Source of the DNA: an uncultured Verrucomicrobia subdivision 3 bacterium
GTDB lineage: Bacteria > Verrucomicrobiota > Verrucomicrobiia > Limisphaerales > UBA11358
DNA length: 36,588 nucleotides
Assembly (NCBI GenBank): GCA_903850425.1
Contig: CAINLR010000110.1
Coordinates: forward strand, 1 to 36,588
Direction: 5' to 3'
The position numbers were made by a program, and so were the translations under genes. Below the pieces are notes generated by a model. That model had not been told where the DNA came from. It searched no databases and saw only the letters and a program-made list of their open reading frames with translations. Position 1 is the first letter of the stretch. Each line of letters starts with the position of its first letter. Of this stretch, positions 8,674 through 17,270 are shown piece by piece.

Positions 8674-11600
8674 ATGGTATCAGTCGAATTTTCTATGTCC
8701 GATAAAAGCCGTCCTTTCCGGATTTGCGCCGCACTCAGTCTGCTCTGGGTGCTGGGCTGGGCCCCGGTGCTCGGCGCGGACTGGCAGACCTTGCGCGGGC
8801 ATGTTCCGGCCGTGACGCGCCGGTTGGCGGCGACCGGACGGCTGGCCGCCACCAATCAATTGCGGCTGGCCATCGGCCTGCCGCTGCGCGACCCAGCGGG
8901 TTTGGAAACATGGCTCGCGGCAGTGTATGATCCGGCCAGTCCCCAATTCCGTAAATTTCTGACGCCGGCGGAGTTCACTGCGCGGTTCGGCCCGACCGCA
9001 GCCGACTATGCCGCCGTCAGGAATTTTGCACGGACGAACGGACTGCGTATCGCCGGCACATATGACAACCGGCTGCTGCTGGACGTGGTGGGTTCTGCGG
9101 CGCTGGTGGAGAAAGCTTTTCACATTTCGCTACGAACCTATCGGCATCCCACCGAGGCCCGCAATTTTTTTGCGCCCGACGCCGAACCAACCGTGGCGGG
9201 TAACTTGCCGCTGGTGGATGTCAGCGGGCTGGAAAATTTTTCGCGGCCACATCCGAAAGTTCGCCTGGTTGAGGCTTTGACCATGCGACCTCAAACAGCG
9301 GGGTCCAAGGGAGCTGGTTCCGGCCCGCTCTTCAATGGCTTTGCCACTTATGTCGGTGCGGATTTTCGCCACGCCTATGCGCCGGGCACGACCTTGGACG
9401 GCATCGGGCAGATGGTCGGACTGGTGCAGTTTGACGGGCATTATGCGAGCGACATTACTAACTATGAACATGTGGCTGGCCTGCCAAATGTGCCCATTGA
9501 AACCGTTTTGCTGGACAGTTTTGACGGTAGTTCCGGCGACGGCAACATCGAAGTCTCCTTGGATATCGAGATGGCGATTTCGATGGCGCCTGGACTCGCC
9601 CAGGTGGTGGTCTTCGAGGCCGGGCCGGATGGGATTCCCAACGATGTTCTGAATGCCATGGCGGCGCGCAGTCAGATCAAGAATTTGAGTTGCTCCTGGG
9701 GCTGGGCCGGCGGGCCGGATGCCACCACCGAAAATATTTTTTTGCAGATGGCCGCGCAGGGACAATCCTTTTTCAACGCGTCTGGCGACAGCGATGCCTT
9801 CCTACCCGGGTTGGTGGATAATCCGGGCTACGAGGGTTCGCCTTCCAGCAGTCCCAACATCACGCAAGTCGGCGGCACCGCTCTCTCCATGAATGGCGGA
9901 GGGGCCATGTTTGATTCAGAAGTGGTTTGGAACCGGGGCGGGGGTATCGGCAGCAGCGGCGGCGTCAGCTCCGATCATGCGCTTCCGGCCTGGCAGCAGG
10001 GGATCAATTCTTTTTTGACTCATGGCGGCTCGACGACGCACCGGAATATTCCCGACGTGGCCATGGTGGCGGACAATGTCTATGTCTTTTACGCCAATGG
10101 CGTCGGCGCACCGGTCGGCGGCACCAGTTGCGCTGCGCCGTTGTGGGCGGGTTTCATGGCACTGGTGAATCAGCAGGCGGCGGCCAGCGGCAAACCGCCG
10201 GCCGGCCTTATTAATCCGGCCATCTATGAAATCGCCAACGCGTCAGGTTACAACGCTGCTTTTCATGACACCACCGTCGGCGACACCACTTGGGCCTCCA
10301 GTCCGAACGTGTTCTACGCCGGCTCAGGTTATGACCTCTGCACCGGCCTCGGCTCGCCCACGGGAACGAACTTAATCAATGCCTTGCTGAAACCGGATCC
10401 GCTAATTGTGATTTCTAATTACGGGTTCACCGCCTTCGTTTCACCAGCGGGAGCATTCGATCTCAAGACGCAAACTTTTTTGCTGACCAATGCCGGGGCC
10501 ACTCCGCTCAACTGGTCGCTCCTCAACCCGGCGGCGTGGCTGATGGCCTCGACAAGCAACGGCACGCTCGCCGACGGAGCCAGCCAAACCGTGGAGGTCA
10601 GACTGAGCAACGCCGCCAGCAACCTGACCGCCGGGATTTATTCTACCAGCCTCTGGTTCTCGAATGTCACCAGCGGCGTGGCGCATGCCCGTTTTTTTAC
10701 GTTGCAAGTGAGCGACCCGCTGGTGCTGCTGCCAACAAACCAATTTTCTTTCAGCGGTGCCGTGGGCGGACCGTTTGCGCCGGCGTCCCAGGAATTGAGT
10801 TTGACCAATGCCCGCGCCGGCACTTTGAATTGGGGCATCAACCATACCTCCGCTTGGATTAATGTATCACCGACGAGCGGAAGTATTACGTCTGGCACAT
10901 CTCCCACCGTGACCTTCACGCTCACGCCAGCCGCCACACACTTGTCCGCCGGAATTTACCCGGCGACTTTTCTGGTGACCAATTTGCTCAGCCAGCAGGT
11001 GCAACCAGTCACGGCCCAAATTCGGGTGGGCCAGTCGCTCCTATCCAACGGCGGTTTTGAAACCGGCGATTTCACCGGCTGGACGCTCTTGGGCAACACC
11101 GTCGGCGGCGGATCCGTTTTCAACGCGGTCGAGACGGATTTTAATTTCCCCGGAGTGGTGCATGCGGGCATCTACGGTGCGTTTCTCGGCGATACCCAGT
11201 TGGCCACCCTTTCGCAAGCGCTCCTCACGATTCCGGGCCAAGACTATTTGATTTCAGGATGGCTGCACAATCCGGTGAGCGGCCCGGAGCAGATCTTTCT
11301 CGTCAATGCGAACACCAACCCTCCGGCCACCCACCAGGTTTGTTATCTCTCCAACCCGCCGGTGTTGGCCTGGACCAATCTGACGTTTGTGGTCACTGCG
11401 ACCGGCACGAATACCGTCCTTCAGATTGCAGCTAAAAATGAGCCTGACTTTTTCGGCCTCGACGACATCGCCGTCACCCCCATTCCCCGGCCATCGTTCA
11501 CCCTCGTCAATCAGACGACCAATGCTTTTATTTTCAGTTGGAACTCACTCGCCGGCCTCGTCTATCAGGTGCAATACCGGACGAATTTGCTCCAAGCCGG

Positions 11601-11709
11601 CTGGCTCGACCTGGGCAGTCCCATTCCCGCGACTGCCGACACGACCAGTCTCACCAACCACTTCGGCCCGGAGCCGCAACGCTACTATCGCGTCCGCCAG
11701 TTGCCGTGA
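8674..11709 (+). CDS. Secreted S53 peptidase, paralog with BACON-like and CBM-like tail
   Basis: This second S53 precursor (1011 residues) has a signal peptide (ALSLLWVLGWAPVLGA), the same prodomain text (SPQFRKFLTPAEFTARFGP) and the same catalytic set: Glu293, Asp297, Asp372 and Ser485. The catalytic half aligns along its whole length with the preceding gene, so the pair arose by tandem duplication. The tail differs. Two units from about 574 to 785 have BACON-like text (LNWSL...AAWL, LNWGINHTSAWINVSPTSGSI). About 788-935 is a jelly-roll like carbohydrate-binding module (LLSNGGFETGDFTGWTLLG). The last 70 residues form a small beta unit ending YYRVRQLP. ATG 8695 is an alternative start that would shorten the signal peptide. 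The gap to the first gene is 139 bases without a clear terminator. Confidence 0.92.
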   Translation: MVSVEFSMSDKSRPFRICAALSLLWVLGWAPVLGADWQTLRGHVPAVTRRLAATGRLAATNQLRLAIGLPLRDPAGLETWLAAVYDPASPQFRKFLTPAEFTARFGPTAADYAAVRNFARTNGLRIAGTYDNRLLLDVVGSAALVEKAFHISLRTYRHPTEARNFFAPDAEPTVAGNLPLVDVSGLENFSRPHPKVRLVEALTMRPQTAGSKGAGSGPLFNGFATYVGADFRHAYAPGTTLDGIGQMVGLVQFDGHYASDITNYEHVAGLPNVPIETVLLDSFDGSSGDGNIEVSLDIEMAISMAPGLAQVVVFEAGPDGIPNDVLNAMAARSQIKNLSCSWGWAGGPDATTENIFLQMAAQGQSFFNASGDSDAFLPGLVDNPGYEGSPSSSPNITQVGGTALSMNGGGAMFDSEVVWNRGGGIGSSGGVSSDHALPAWQQGINSFLTHGGSTTHRNIPDVAMVADNVYVFYANGVGAPVGGTSCAAPLWAGFMALVNQQAAASGKPPAGLINPAIYEIANASGYNAAFHDTTVGDTTWASSPNVFYAGSGYDLCTGLGSPTGTNLINALLKPDPLIVISNYGFTAFVSPAGAFDLKTQTFLLTNAGATPLNWSLLNPAAWLMASTSNGTLADGASQTVEVRLSNAASNLTAGIYSTSLWFSNVTSGVAHARFFTLQVSDPLVLLPTNQFSFSGAVGGPFAPASQELSLTNARAGTLNWGINHTSAWINVSPTSGSITSGTSPTVTFTLTPAATHLSAGIYPATFLVTNLLSQQVQPVTAQIRVGQSLLSNGGFETGDFTGWTLLGNTVGGGSVFNAVETDFNFPGVVHAGIYGAFLGDTQLATLSQALLTIPGQDYLISGWLHNPVSGPEQIFLVNANTNPPATHQVCYLSNPPVLAWTNLTFVVTATGTNTVLQIAAKNEPDFFGLDDIAVTPIPRPSFTLVNQTTNAFIFSWNSLAGLVYQVQYRTNLLQAGWLDLGSPIPATADTTSLTNHFGPEPQRYYRVRQLP

Positions 11710-12021
11710 AGCTATTGCAACTTTTTTGAAACAAAAGCCCCGGTTGCTGGGTTATGTAGGCAAGATATGAATAGATTTCACGCGAAGCCAAAATTGAATC
11801 CGGTGTGCAAACTGCGCCAGTCGTTGCCGACTTTGCCCTTGATTTTGCCGGCCAGCGCCCAGGTCGGGACCAAGCTTCCGCTCCTGGCACTGGACCCGAA
11901 ACTCGGGTCGGCGGCCCCGGCGACGCAAGGCGGCGGTTTGATTTCGTTATGCAAGAATTTTGCATTCAGCAATCTGTTTTAACGAGTATCGTTTCCGAAC
12001 AGTTACGGTCACGGCCCGGCC
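11710..12021. other. Intergenic region before the ECF sigma operon
   Basis: The 312 bases contain only short frames (for example 11767-11982) whose products match nothing I know and lack a ribosome-binding site, so no gene is called. A promoter for the sigma operon is expected here. A segment just before the start (gtatcgtttccgaacag, 11986-12002) cannot be assigned to a promoter class by eye. Confidence 0.4.
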
Positions 12022-12555
12022 ATGACAGATGCGCAACAGTTCGAGACGTTCATGCGAAACTACCAGAACATGGTGTTTAGCACGGCCATGCGTTTGCTCG
12101 CCAACCAATCCGAAGCCGAAGATGTGACGCAGGAAGTTTTCCTCAAAGCGCACGCGCATTTTGACAACCTGGATGGCAATCCCTCGGCGGGCGGGTGGCT
12201 CAAGACGGTGGCGACGAATTTGAGCCTGAACCATCTCTCCCGCTACCGCTCGCGCTGGAGTTTTTTCTCAGAACTCTTCGGCGGCCACGAGGAGCCGCAG
12301 GAACCGGATTTTCCGGCGGAGGACAATGTGGAAGAGGCCCTGCTCAAAACGGAACGTTGCGCACTGGTCGAGCAGGCCTTGCAGGAACTGCCGCCCGCAC
12401 AACGCGTGCCGCTGGTGCTGTTTCACCTGGACGAACTCGGCTACGAGGAAATTGCCGCGAAGCTGAACGTGTCGCTGGGCAAAGTGAAGACGGATATTTT
12501 TCGCGGCCGCGAAGTGCTGCGGCGGAAACTCCGGCTGAAGTTGAGCGTGGAATAA
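12022..12555 (+). CDS. ECF-type RNA polymerase sigma factor
   Basis: The product is 177 residues, normal for this class. Region 2 covers about 8-75 (FMRNYQNMVFSTAMRLLANQSEAEDVTQEVFLKA, then GGWLKTVATNLSLNHLSR). A short acidic linker follows. Region 4 covers about 115-172 (ALQELPPAQRVPLVLFHLDELGYEEIAAKLNVSLGKVKTDIFRGREVLRRKL) with its helix-turn-helix that reads the -35 element. ECF factors direct core polymerase to stress or envelope genes and are usually held by a membrane anti-sigma factor encoded next door. Here the next gene, 16 bases downstream, is a small membrane protein that fits that role. Confidence 0.95.
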   Translation: MTDAQQFETFMRNYQNMVFSTAMRLLANQSEAEDVTQEVFLKAHAHFDNLDGNPSAGGWLKTVATNLSLNHLSRYRSRWSFFSELFGGHEEPQEPDFPAEDNVEEALLKTERCALVEQALQELPPAQRVPLVLFHLDELGYEEIAAKLNVSLGKVKTDIFRGREVLRRKLRLKLSVE

Positions 12556-12571
12556 AAATCAATTTGACCCC

Positions 12572-13051
12572 ATGAATTCAAATCGCGACCAGCAACTGGA
12601 ATCACTCATCAGCCAGGAGTTGCAGGCACTGCCGGAACTGACCGCGCCGGCGGCGGTGGCGGACCGTGTCATGGCGAGCATCTCCCAGCGCCGGCCGGTT
12701 TCGTGGTATCGCCGCTCCTGGGCCACCTGGCCGGTGGCTTTGCGGGTGGCCTCATTCGCCGTCATGGTGGCGCTGTTCGGCGGGCTCTGTGCCGCCGGCT
12801 GGGGATTTTCGCACTCGGAAGCCTATTCGCAGGCGCTGCATCGCGGTGGCCATTGGTTCTCCGGCTTCGGCATGTTTGGCAATGTTTTGAGCACCTTGGC
12901 GGATTCGGCGGTGCTCGTGGTGAAGCACCTTGGCACGGTCTTTATCGTCGCCTGCCTGGTCGCCGCCGGTCTGGGCTATGCGCTCTTTCTCAGTTTGGGA
13001 ACGGTCTATTTCCGCCTGGCCTTTGCCAAATCTCAACCCGCTCATTTATGA
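12572..13051 (+). CDS. Small membrane protein, probable anti-sigma factor
   Basis: The 159-residue protein has a soluble N-terminal segment (DQQLESLISQELQALPELTAPAAVADRVMASI) like the cytoplasmic part of many verrucomicrobial anti-sigma proteins. One hydrophobic segment lies at about 52-72 and a second, longer one at about 105-150. No HxxxCxxC zinc motif is present, so it is not a ZAS-type anti-sigma factor. The role is inferred from position directly after the ECF sigma gene and from topology. Its TGA overlaps the ATG of the next gene (ATGA at 13048-13051), so translation of the two is likely coupled. Confidence 0.65.
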   Translation: MNSNRDQQLESLISQELQALPELTAPAAVADRVMASISQRRPVSWYRRSWATWPVALRVASFAVMVALFGGLCAAGWGFSHSEAYSQALHRGGHWFSGFGMFGNVLSTLADSAVLVVKHLGTVFIVACLVAAGLGYALFLSLGTVYFRLAFAKSQPAHL

Positions 13052-14745
13052 AAATCAGCCGAAAAATCCTGACGGTTTTAATTCTATCGCTTTTGGTCCT
13101 ACCACGGCTGCCAGTAATGGCACAGGGCGCAACCGCTGCCACAACCAGTGTCGAAACGGCCGAGGTGGCGACAGCGGTGTCCAATGCGCCACCGGTTTCG
13201 GTGAGCATCGAAGTAGCCACGAAAAAGAAGACCGTTTTTGGCGTTCGCATTAACAGCTCCAATCATTCGGAGCCGATGGTGATGTTCGGACAGAACGCGG
13301 AATTGAAAGCCGGTGAAACGGCCGAGGCGGTGGTGGTTTTCGGTGGTTCTGCCAAGGTCCATGGCAAGGTGCGGGATGCCGTCGTGGTGATTGGCGGCAG
13401 TGCGGAGGTGGATGGTGAGGTGGACGATGCGGTCGTGGCCATTTTTGGGAATGTTCATCTCCAGCCAGGCGCGGTCATTCATCACGATGCGGTTGCGGTC
13501 ATGGGATCCGTTACGGCCGGACCGGAAACACAAGTTAACGGCGATGCCGTCGCGATCGGCGGGAAATTGGAAATTGAGGATGGTGCCACCGTGAAAGGCG
13601 ACAAAGTGAACGTGAGTTTACCGCCGCCGTTTTCCGATTTTGGCTGGCTGCGCGACTGGTTCCGGTATTGCGCGCTTGAATTCCGTCCGCTCGCCCCGCA
13701 AGTCCCCTTCGTCTGGATCATTGCCGCGGTCTTCTTCCTGATTTACTTGCTGATCGCATTGGTGTTTCCGGGTGCGGTTACGACGTGCGTGGACGACTTG
13801 AACCGGCGGCCCGCCACCACATTTTTCATGGGCCTGCTAACCAAACTGCTCGTCCCGTTTGTGTATTTGATCCTGGCGGCCACGGGTGTGGGCTTGATCG
13901 TGACGCCGTTTATCTGGGTGGCGCTGCTGCTGTGCGCCATCGTCGGCAAGGTGGCCATTCTGCAATGGATCGGTTTCCGAATCGGACGCCCCTTTGGCGG
14001 TGGGTTTCAAACCCCGTTGCTGGCCTTTCTGCTGGGCATCTTCCTCCTCACGCTGCTTTACCTGGTGCCGGTCGTCGGCCTGTTGACCTACATCCTGCTG
14101 GGCGTTTGGGGCCTGGGTTGCGGCGTCAGCACGGCCTTCGCTCGGCTGCGCCGCGAAACGCCGGACAAACCAATTGGACGGCCGCCGCAGTTTGCCGACG
14201 CGCCGGGGTCAACGATGGCTCCGCCTACCGTCAATCCCGGCACTGCGCCCACCACGGGAACGGAAGCAACGTCAGAGGCCGCCGCTGCGTTTGGCACTGG
14301 GTCGTCAGCAACGCCAGCATCGCCGCCGCCCGCCAGCGCGCCGGTGGCACTTCCCGCGGCGGCCTCGTTTCCCAAAGCTGGTTTTTGGGAGCGCGTGTGT
14401 GCTGCCTTGTTGGACACCATTCTGATCGGGGTGCTAGTGACCATCACGTCCACCGGCTCGCTTTTCTTGATTGTCGCGCTGGCTTACTACGCGGGCATGT
14501 GGACGTGGCGCGGAACCACCATCGGCGGCATCCTGCTCAAATTGCAGGTGGTCCGGACGGACGGGCGTCCGCTGACCTTCGTCGTCGCGCTGGTGCGTGG
14601 ATTGGCAGCGGCCTTTTCCGTGGTAATTTTCTTCCTCGGCTTCCTCTGGATCGCATGGGACAAGGACAGCCAGGGCTGGCACGATAAAATTGCGGGAACC
14701 GATGTCATCCGGCTACCGCGTTCAATGCCGCTGGTGATGTTGTGA
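13048..14745 (+). CDS. Bactofilin-like repeat and RDD-domain membrane protein
   Basis: The 565-residue protein begins with a signal sequence (KILTVLILSLLVLPRLPVMAQG). About 78-190 is a run of short beta-helix-like repeats (AVVVFGGSAKVHGKV, AVVVIGGSAEVDGEV, AVAVMGSV, DAVAIGGKLEIEDGATV) resembling polymer-forming/bactofilin modules. Four to five membrane segments follow from about 214 to 365, then an Ala/Pro/Thr-rich linker to about 440. An RDD domain closes the protein (FWERVCAALLDTIL ... GGILLKLQVVRTDGRPL ... WDKDSQGWHDKIAGT). RDD proteins are multi-span membrane proteins, some linked to transport. ATG 13048 was chosen over the longer frame from 12703 because it yields a proper signal peptide. 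Likely envelope-located and part of the sigma regulon. Confidence 0.8.
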   Translation: MKISRKILTVLILSLLVLPRLPVMAQGATAATTSVETAEVATAVSNAPPVSVSIEVATKKKTVFGVRINSSNHSEPMVMFGQNAELKAGETAEAVVVFGGSAKVHGKVRDAVVVIGGSAEVDGEVDDAVVAIFGNVHLQPGAVIHHDAVAVMGSVTAGPETQVNGDAVAIGGKLEIEDGATVKGDKVNVSLPPPFSDFGWLRDWFRYCALEFRPLAPQVPFVWIIAAVFFLIYLLIALVFPGAVTTCVDDLNRRPATTFFMGLLTKLLVPFVYLILAATGVGLIVTPFIWVALLLCAIVGKVAILQWIGFRIGRPFGGGFQTPLLAFLLGIFLLTLLYLVPVVGLLTYILLGVWGLGCGVSTAFARLRRETPDKPIGRPPQFADAPGSTMAPPTVNPGTAPTTGTEATSEAAAAFGTGSSATPASPPPASAPVALPAAASFPKAGFWERVCAALLDTILIGVLVTITSTGSLFLIVALAYYAGMWTWRGTTIGGILLKLQVVRTDGRPLTFVVALVRGLAAAFSVVIFFLGFLWIAWDKDSQGWHDKIAGTDVIRLPRSMPLVML

Positions 14746-14759
14746 CAGCAGGATAAAAG

Positions 14760-14895
14760 CACCAAATTCCAAACTCCAAGCTCCAGAGAAATTTCAAGCG
14801 CCAAACTTCAAACGAACTCGTGACGATGGCTTGGGGCATGGTGTTTGAAAATTCTCCGGAGCTTGGAGGTTGGAGCTTGGAGTTGCTTGGAAACG
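14760..14895. repeat. Imperfect inverted repeat, CTCCAAGCTCC family
   Basis: A left arm rich in ccaaactccaagctcc (about 14762-14795) faces a right arm with gaaaattctccggagcttgg and further ggagcttgg units (about 14847-14890). The arms can form a long imperfect hairpin with a loop of about 50 bases. It fills most of the gap between the RDD gene and ispF and contains no open frame of interest. Confidence 0.6.
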
Positions 14896-14945
14896 TTTGC
14901 ATGAAAAATCTTGGTCGGCGACGCCAAGCATTCTAGCATCAGCAC

Positions 14946-15425
14946 ATGGTTCATGTTGGCATCGGTTATGACGTTCATCAATTAGTCGCCGGACGCAAGC
15001 TCGTCCTGGGCGGCGTGGAAATTCCGCACACCAGAGGCCTCGACGGCCATTCCGACGCGGATGCGCTGATGCACGCCATCTGCGACGCCGTTCTCGGCGC
15101 GCTTGGCGAGGAGGATATTGGCCACTTTTTTCCCAACACCGATCCGCGCTGGAAAGGCGTGCCGAGCAAAATATTTCTCGAAGAGGCGGCGAAGCAGGTT
15201 GCGAAGCGCCGCGGGAAGATTGTGAACGTGGATGCCACGCTGATCGCGCAGGCGCCGAAAATTTATCCCTACATCGCGCAGATGAAAAAATGCATCGCCG
15301 CCGCGCTGGGCGTTTCCGAAAAGCAGATCGGCGTGAAAGCCACGACGAACGAGTTGATGGGTTTCATCGGCCGCGAAGAAGGCATTGCCGCGATGGCCGT
15401 GGCGAGCGTGGATCTGCCGGCATAA
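14946..15425 (+). CDS. ispF: 2-C-methyl-D-erythritol 2,4-cyclodiphosphate synthase
   Basis: The 159-residue product matches IspF along its length, including GIGYDVH at the N-terminus (metal ligands Asp9 and His11), LDGHSDADALMHAICDA (third metal ligand His43) and ATTNELMGFIGREEGIAAMAV at the C-terminus. The enzyme forms a homotrimer and converts CDP-methylerythritol 2-phosphate into the cyclic diphosphate, with loss of CMP, in the MEP isoprenoid pathway in the cytoplasm. It stands alone here, flanked on both sides by repeat elements, so it probably has its own promoter. No strong ribosome-binding site precedes the ATG. Confidence 0.97.
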   Translation: MVHVGIGYDVHQLVAGRKLVLGGVEIPHTRGLDGHSDADALMHAICDAVLGALGEEDIGHFFPNTDPRWKGVPSKIFLEEAAKQVAKRRGKIVNVDATLIAQAPKIYPYIAQMKKCIAAALGVSEKQIGVKATTNELMGFIGREEGIAAMAVASVDLPA

Positions 15426-15428
15426 TTT

Positions 15429-15566
15429 CAACCACGGATGGACCCTGATAAACACGGATTCAAAATACGATATAGACACGGAGCAATTGCCAAAACGCCG
15501 ATGCTGAAAAACTCACGTAATTTGTTTCTTCAAATCCGTGTCCATCTGTGTCCATCCGTGGTTAAA
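15429..15566. repeat. Imperfect inverted repeat, ACCACGGATGGAC family
   Basis: The left arm (15429-15465: accacggatggac...aaacacggattcaaa) is nearly the reverse complement of the right arm (15531-15565: caaatccgtgtcc...gtccatccgtggtt). The spacer is about 65 bases. It occupies the whole gap between ispF and the next small gene and ends within ten bases of that gene's ATG. Confidence 0.75.
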
Positions 15567-15574
15567 TAGTTTTC

Positions 15575-15847
15575 ATGGCCATCAAATCTGAAATCAGTTG
15601 GAAGCGCGTCACCGACGACGGCGAGAAAATCCAAGTCAACGCCCAGCGCGTGGGTCGCCAATGGATATTTTCCCATCGCGGCAGGCGTTTCGACACCTGG
15701 GAGACGGTCGCGGAACCGCCGCTGGAAGACTGGCTGGAATTGCTCGACGCCGTGCAGCGGCTCATCAACCGCCGGCGTTACCAACCGGACGATGAGGAGG
15801 CTTTGCGTCGTATGATTCGTGAGCGTTTTCCCGACGCGGGTGTCTGA
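15575..15847 (+). CDS. Small hypothetical protein (90 residues)
   Basis: The product (SEISWKRVTDDGEKIQVNAQ ... WIFSHRGRRFDTWETVAEPPLEDWLELLDAVQRLINRRR ... ERFPDAGV) has a beta-rich front and a charged helical rear and no signal peptide or membrane segment. Codon use looks like that of the neighbours, with mostly G/C third positions. I do not assign it to a named family; it looks like a small cytoplasmic protein. Its stop overlaps a possible 42-codon frame that in turn overlaps the GH105-like gene, so these may be translated as a chain. Confidence 0.7.
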   Translation: MAIKSEISWKRVTDDGEKIQVNAQRVGRQWIFSHRGRRFDTWETVAEPPLEDWLELLDAVQRLINRRRYQPDDEEALRRMIRERFPDAGV

Positions 15848-15968
15848 ACCGCAGTTGCTCCCGGAAATTGAGTTTCGCCCCGCCAAGCTGGCGGTTGCGG
15901 ATTCCGCCGAAAAACAAGTCGTCACCTGCGTCCGGCCGGCGGCGTCAAAAACTAAAATCACTCTATGA
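15840..15968 (+). CDS. Possible translationally coupled 42-residue ORF
   Basis: A GTG at 15840, overlapping the last codons of the preceding gene, opens a frame of 42 codons that ends in TGA at 15966-15968. That stop overlaps the ATG of the GH105-like gene (ATGA). Third codon positions are mostly G or C, as in real genes nearby. No family is recognisable. It could be a small coupled protein or simply a chance open frame. Confidence 0.3.
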   Translation: MSEPQLLPEIEFRPAKLAVADSAEKQVVTCVRPAASKTKITL

Positions 15969-17077
15969 AAAACCTCGTTCTTCAACTGGCGGCACTGCTG
16001 GCTGTAACCAGCCTGTTCACCGGCTGCGCCGCCGCCAACAAAGGCTGCGCGGCGGCCACCGCGAGTTTTTCCAACCTGCCGGCGAACAGCGATCCCCAGC
16101 TCGTTGGGGGACAGGTCGCGGAGAACTTTCTGGCGCGCGCCTTCCGCACGAACAAGCCGGCCGGCTTCATTGTCTATCCTGAAGTCTGCGCGGCGTTTGG
16201 CGCCCTGCGCTTTGCCGACGCGATGGGCAATGCGGAGTTGAAACAAAAATTGGTCAACCGGTTTGCCGTGGTGTTGCAGCCGGAACATAAAATTCTGATT
16301 CCCGCCGGCGGCCACGTTGACTTGAGCGTCTTCGGCGTCGTGCCGCTGGAAATGTATCTACTGAATGGTGACACAAATCTGCTCGCGGTGGGACTAAGTC
16401 TCGCAGATGCCCAGTGGAAAGCCCCGCTCACCAACGGCCTCACGCGCGAAACCCGCTGGTGGGTGGATGACGCGTGGATGGTTGGCAGCCTGCAAATCCA
16501 GGCGTATCGCGCGACCAAGGATGCCCGGTATGCCGATCACGTTACCACGCAGCTCGCGGCGTATCTGGATAAATTGCAAGAGCCGAACGGTCTGTTTCAC
16601 CACGGACCCGAGGCTCCGTTTTATTGGGGCCGCGGCAACGGCTGGGTCGCCGCCGCGCTGGCGGAAGTGCTGCAATCCCTGCCGCCGGAACATCCGAAAT
16701 ATAAGCGGTTGATGGCCGGTTATAAAAAAATGATGGCGGGCCTCAAGGCGTGCCAGGCTCCGTCGGGTTTGTGGCGGCAACTGTTGGACGACCCGGCGGC
16801 CTGGGAGGAAACCTCGAGCACGGGCATGTTCACTTACGCCATGATTGTCGGCGTGAAACACGGCTGGCTGGACGCGGCGGAGTATGGCGACTGCGCGCGA
16901 CGCGGCTGGATTGCGCTGTGCGGAAAAATTGACGGGCAGGGAAATCTCCGGGACATCTGCGTGGGCACGAATCAGAGCAAGGAAAAGCAATTTTATCTGG
17001 ACCGTCCGCGTTTCACCGGGGATCTGCATGGCCAGGCACCGGTGCTGTGGTGCGCGTGGGCGCTGGTGGAAAAATAA
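15965..17077 (+). CDS. GH105/GH88-like unsaturated glucuronyl/rhamnogalacturonyl hydrolase, lipoprotein
   Basis: The 370-residue protein begins with a lipoprotein signal (LAVTSLFTGCAAA; Cys20 would be lipidated). The body has the alpha/alpha-barrel features of YteR-type hydrolases: WWVDDAWMVG, with the Asp pair that supplies the catalytic residue, then GLFHHGPEAPFYWGRGNGWVAAAL and ETSSTGMFTYAMIVGVKHGWLD. The family removes unsaturated uronic acids from oligosaccharides produced by pectin or similar lyases through hydration of the double bond. Length is typical. It is likely anchored in the envelope and acts in the periplasm. A terminator follows at 17204-17231. Confidence 0.88.
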   Translation: MKNLVLQLAALLAVTSLFTGCAAANKGCAAATASFSNLPANSDPQLVGGQVAENFLARAFRTNKPAGFIVYPEVCAAFGALRFADAMGNAELKQKLVNRFAVVLQPEHKILIPAGGHVDLSVFGVVPLEMYLLNGDTNLLAVGLSLADAQWKAPLTNGLTRETRWWVDDAWMVGSLQIQAYRATKDARYADHVTTQLAAYLDKLQEPNGLFHHGPEAPFYWGRGNGWVAAALAEVLQSLPPEHPKYKRLMAGYKKMMAGLKACQAPSGLWRQLLDDPAAWEETSSTGMFTYAMIVGVKHGWLDAAEYGDCARRGWIALCGKIDGQGNLRDICVGTNQSKEKQFYLDRPRFTGDLHGQAPVLWCAWALVEK

Positions 17078-17203
17078 AATTCTCGCGGCAGACCATCCCA
17101 CGACGGCAGCCAGCGCCGGGGCTCGGGTAGACAAAGTCGCAAAGCGAATTTGTCTGCCACGTTGGATTGCCACCAGACCTTTTTCGATTGGCCTTCAATT
17201 TGG

Positions 17204-17231
17204 CCGCTGACCTGGCAGCGGTTTTTCTTTT
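17204..17231 (+). terminator. Rho-independent terminator after the GH105-like gene
   Basis: CCGCTG (17204-17209) pairs perfectly with CAGCGG (17216-17221) around a six-base loop and is followed directly by TTTTTCTTTT. It lies 126 bases after the stop of the GH105-like gene and 40 bases before the next start, so it separates the two transcripts. Confidence 0.8.
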
Positions 17232-17270
17232 GGTGCGCCGAGGGAAGAATTAACCTGCGGACCAACCTAA

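Noticed and set aside
11767-11982. 71-codon frame before the sigma factor gene
   Set aside because: No ribosome-binding site and no recognisable family; other frames in the same stretch are also open because of base composition.
12703-13047. N-terminal extension of the RDD-domain protein into the previous gene
   Set aside because: It lies in another frame of the anti-sigma candidate, and a good signal peptide begins at ATG 13048.
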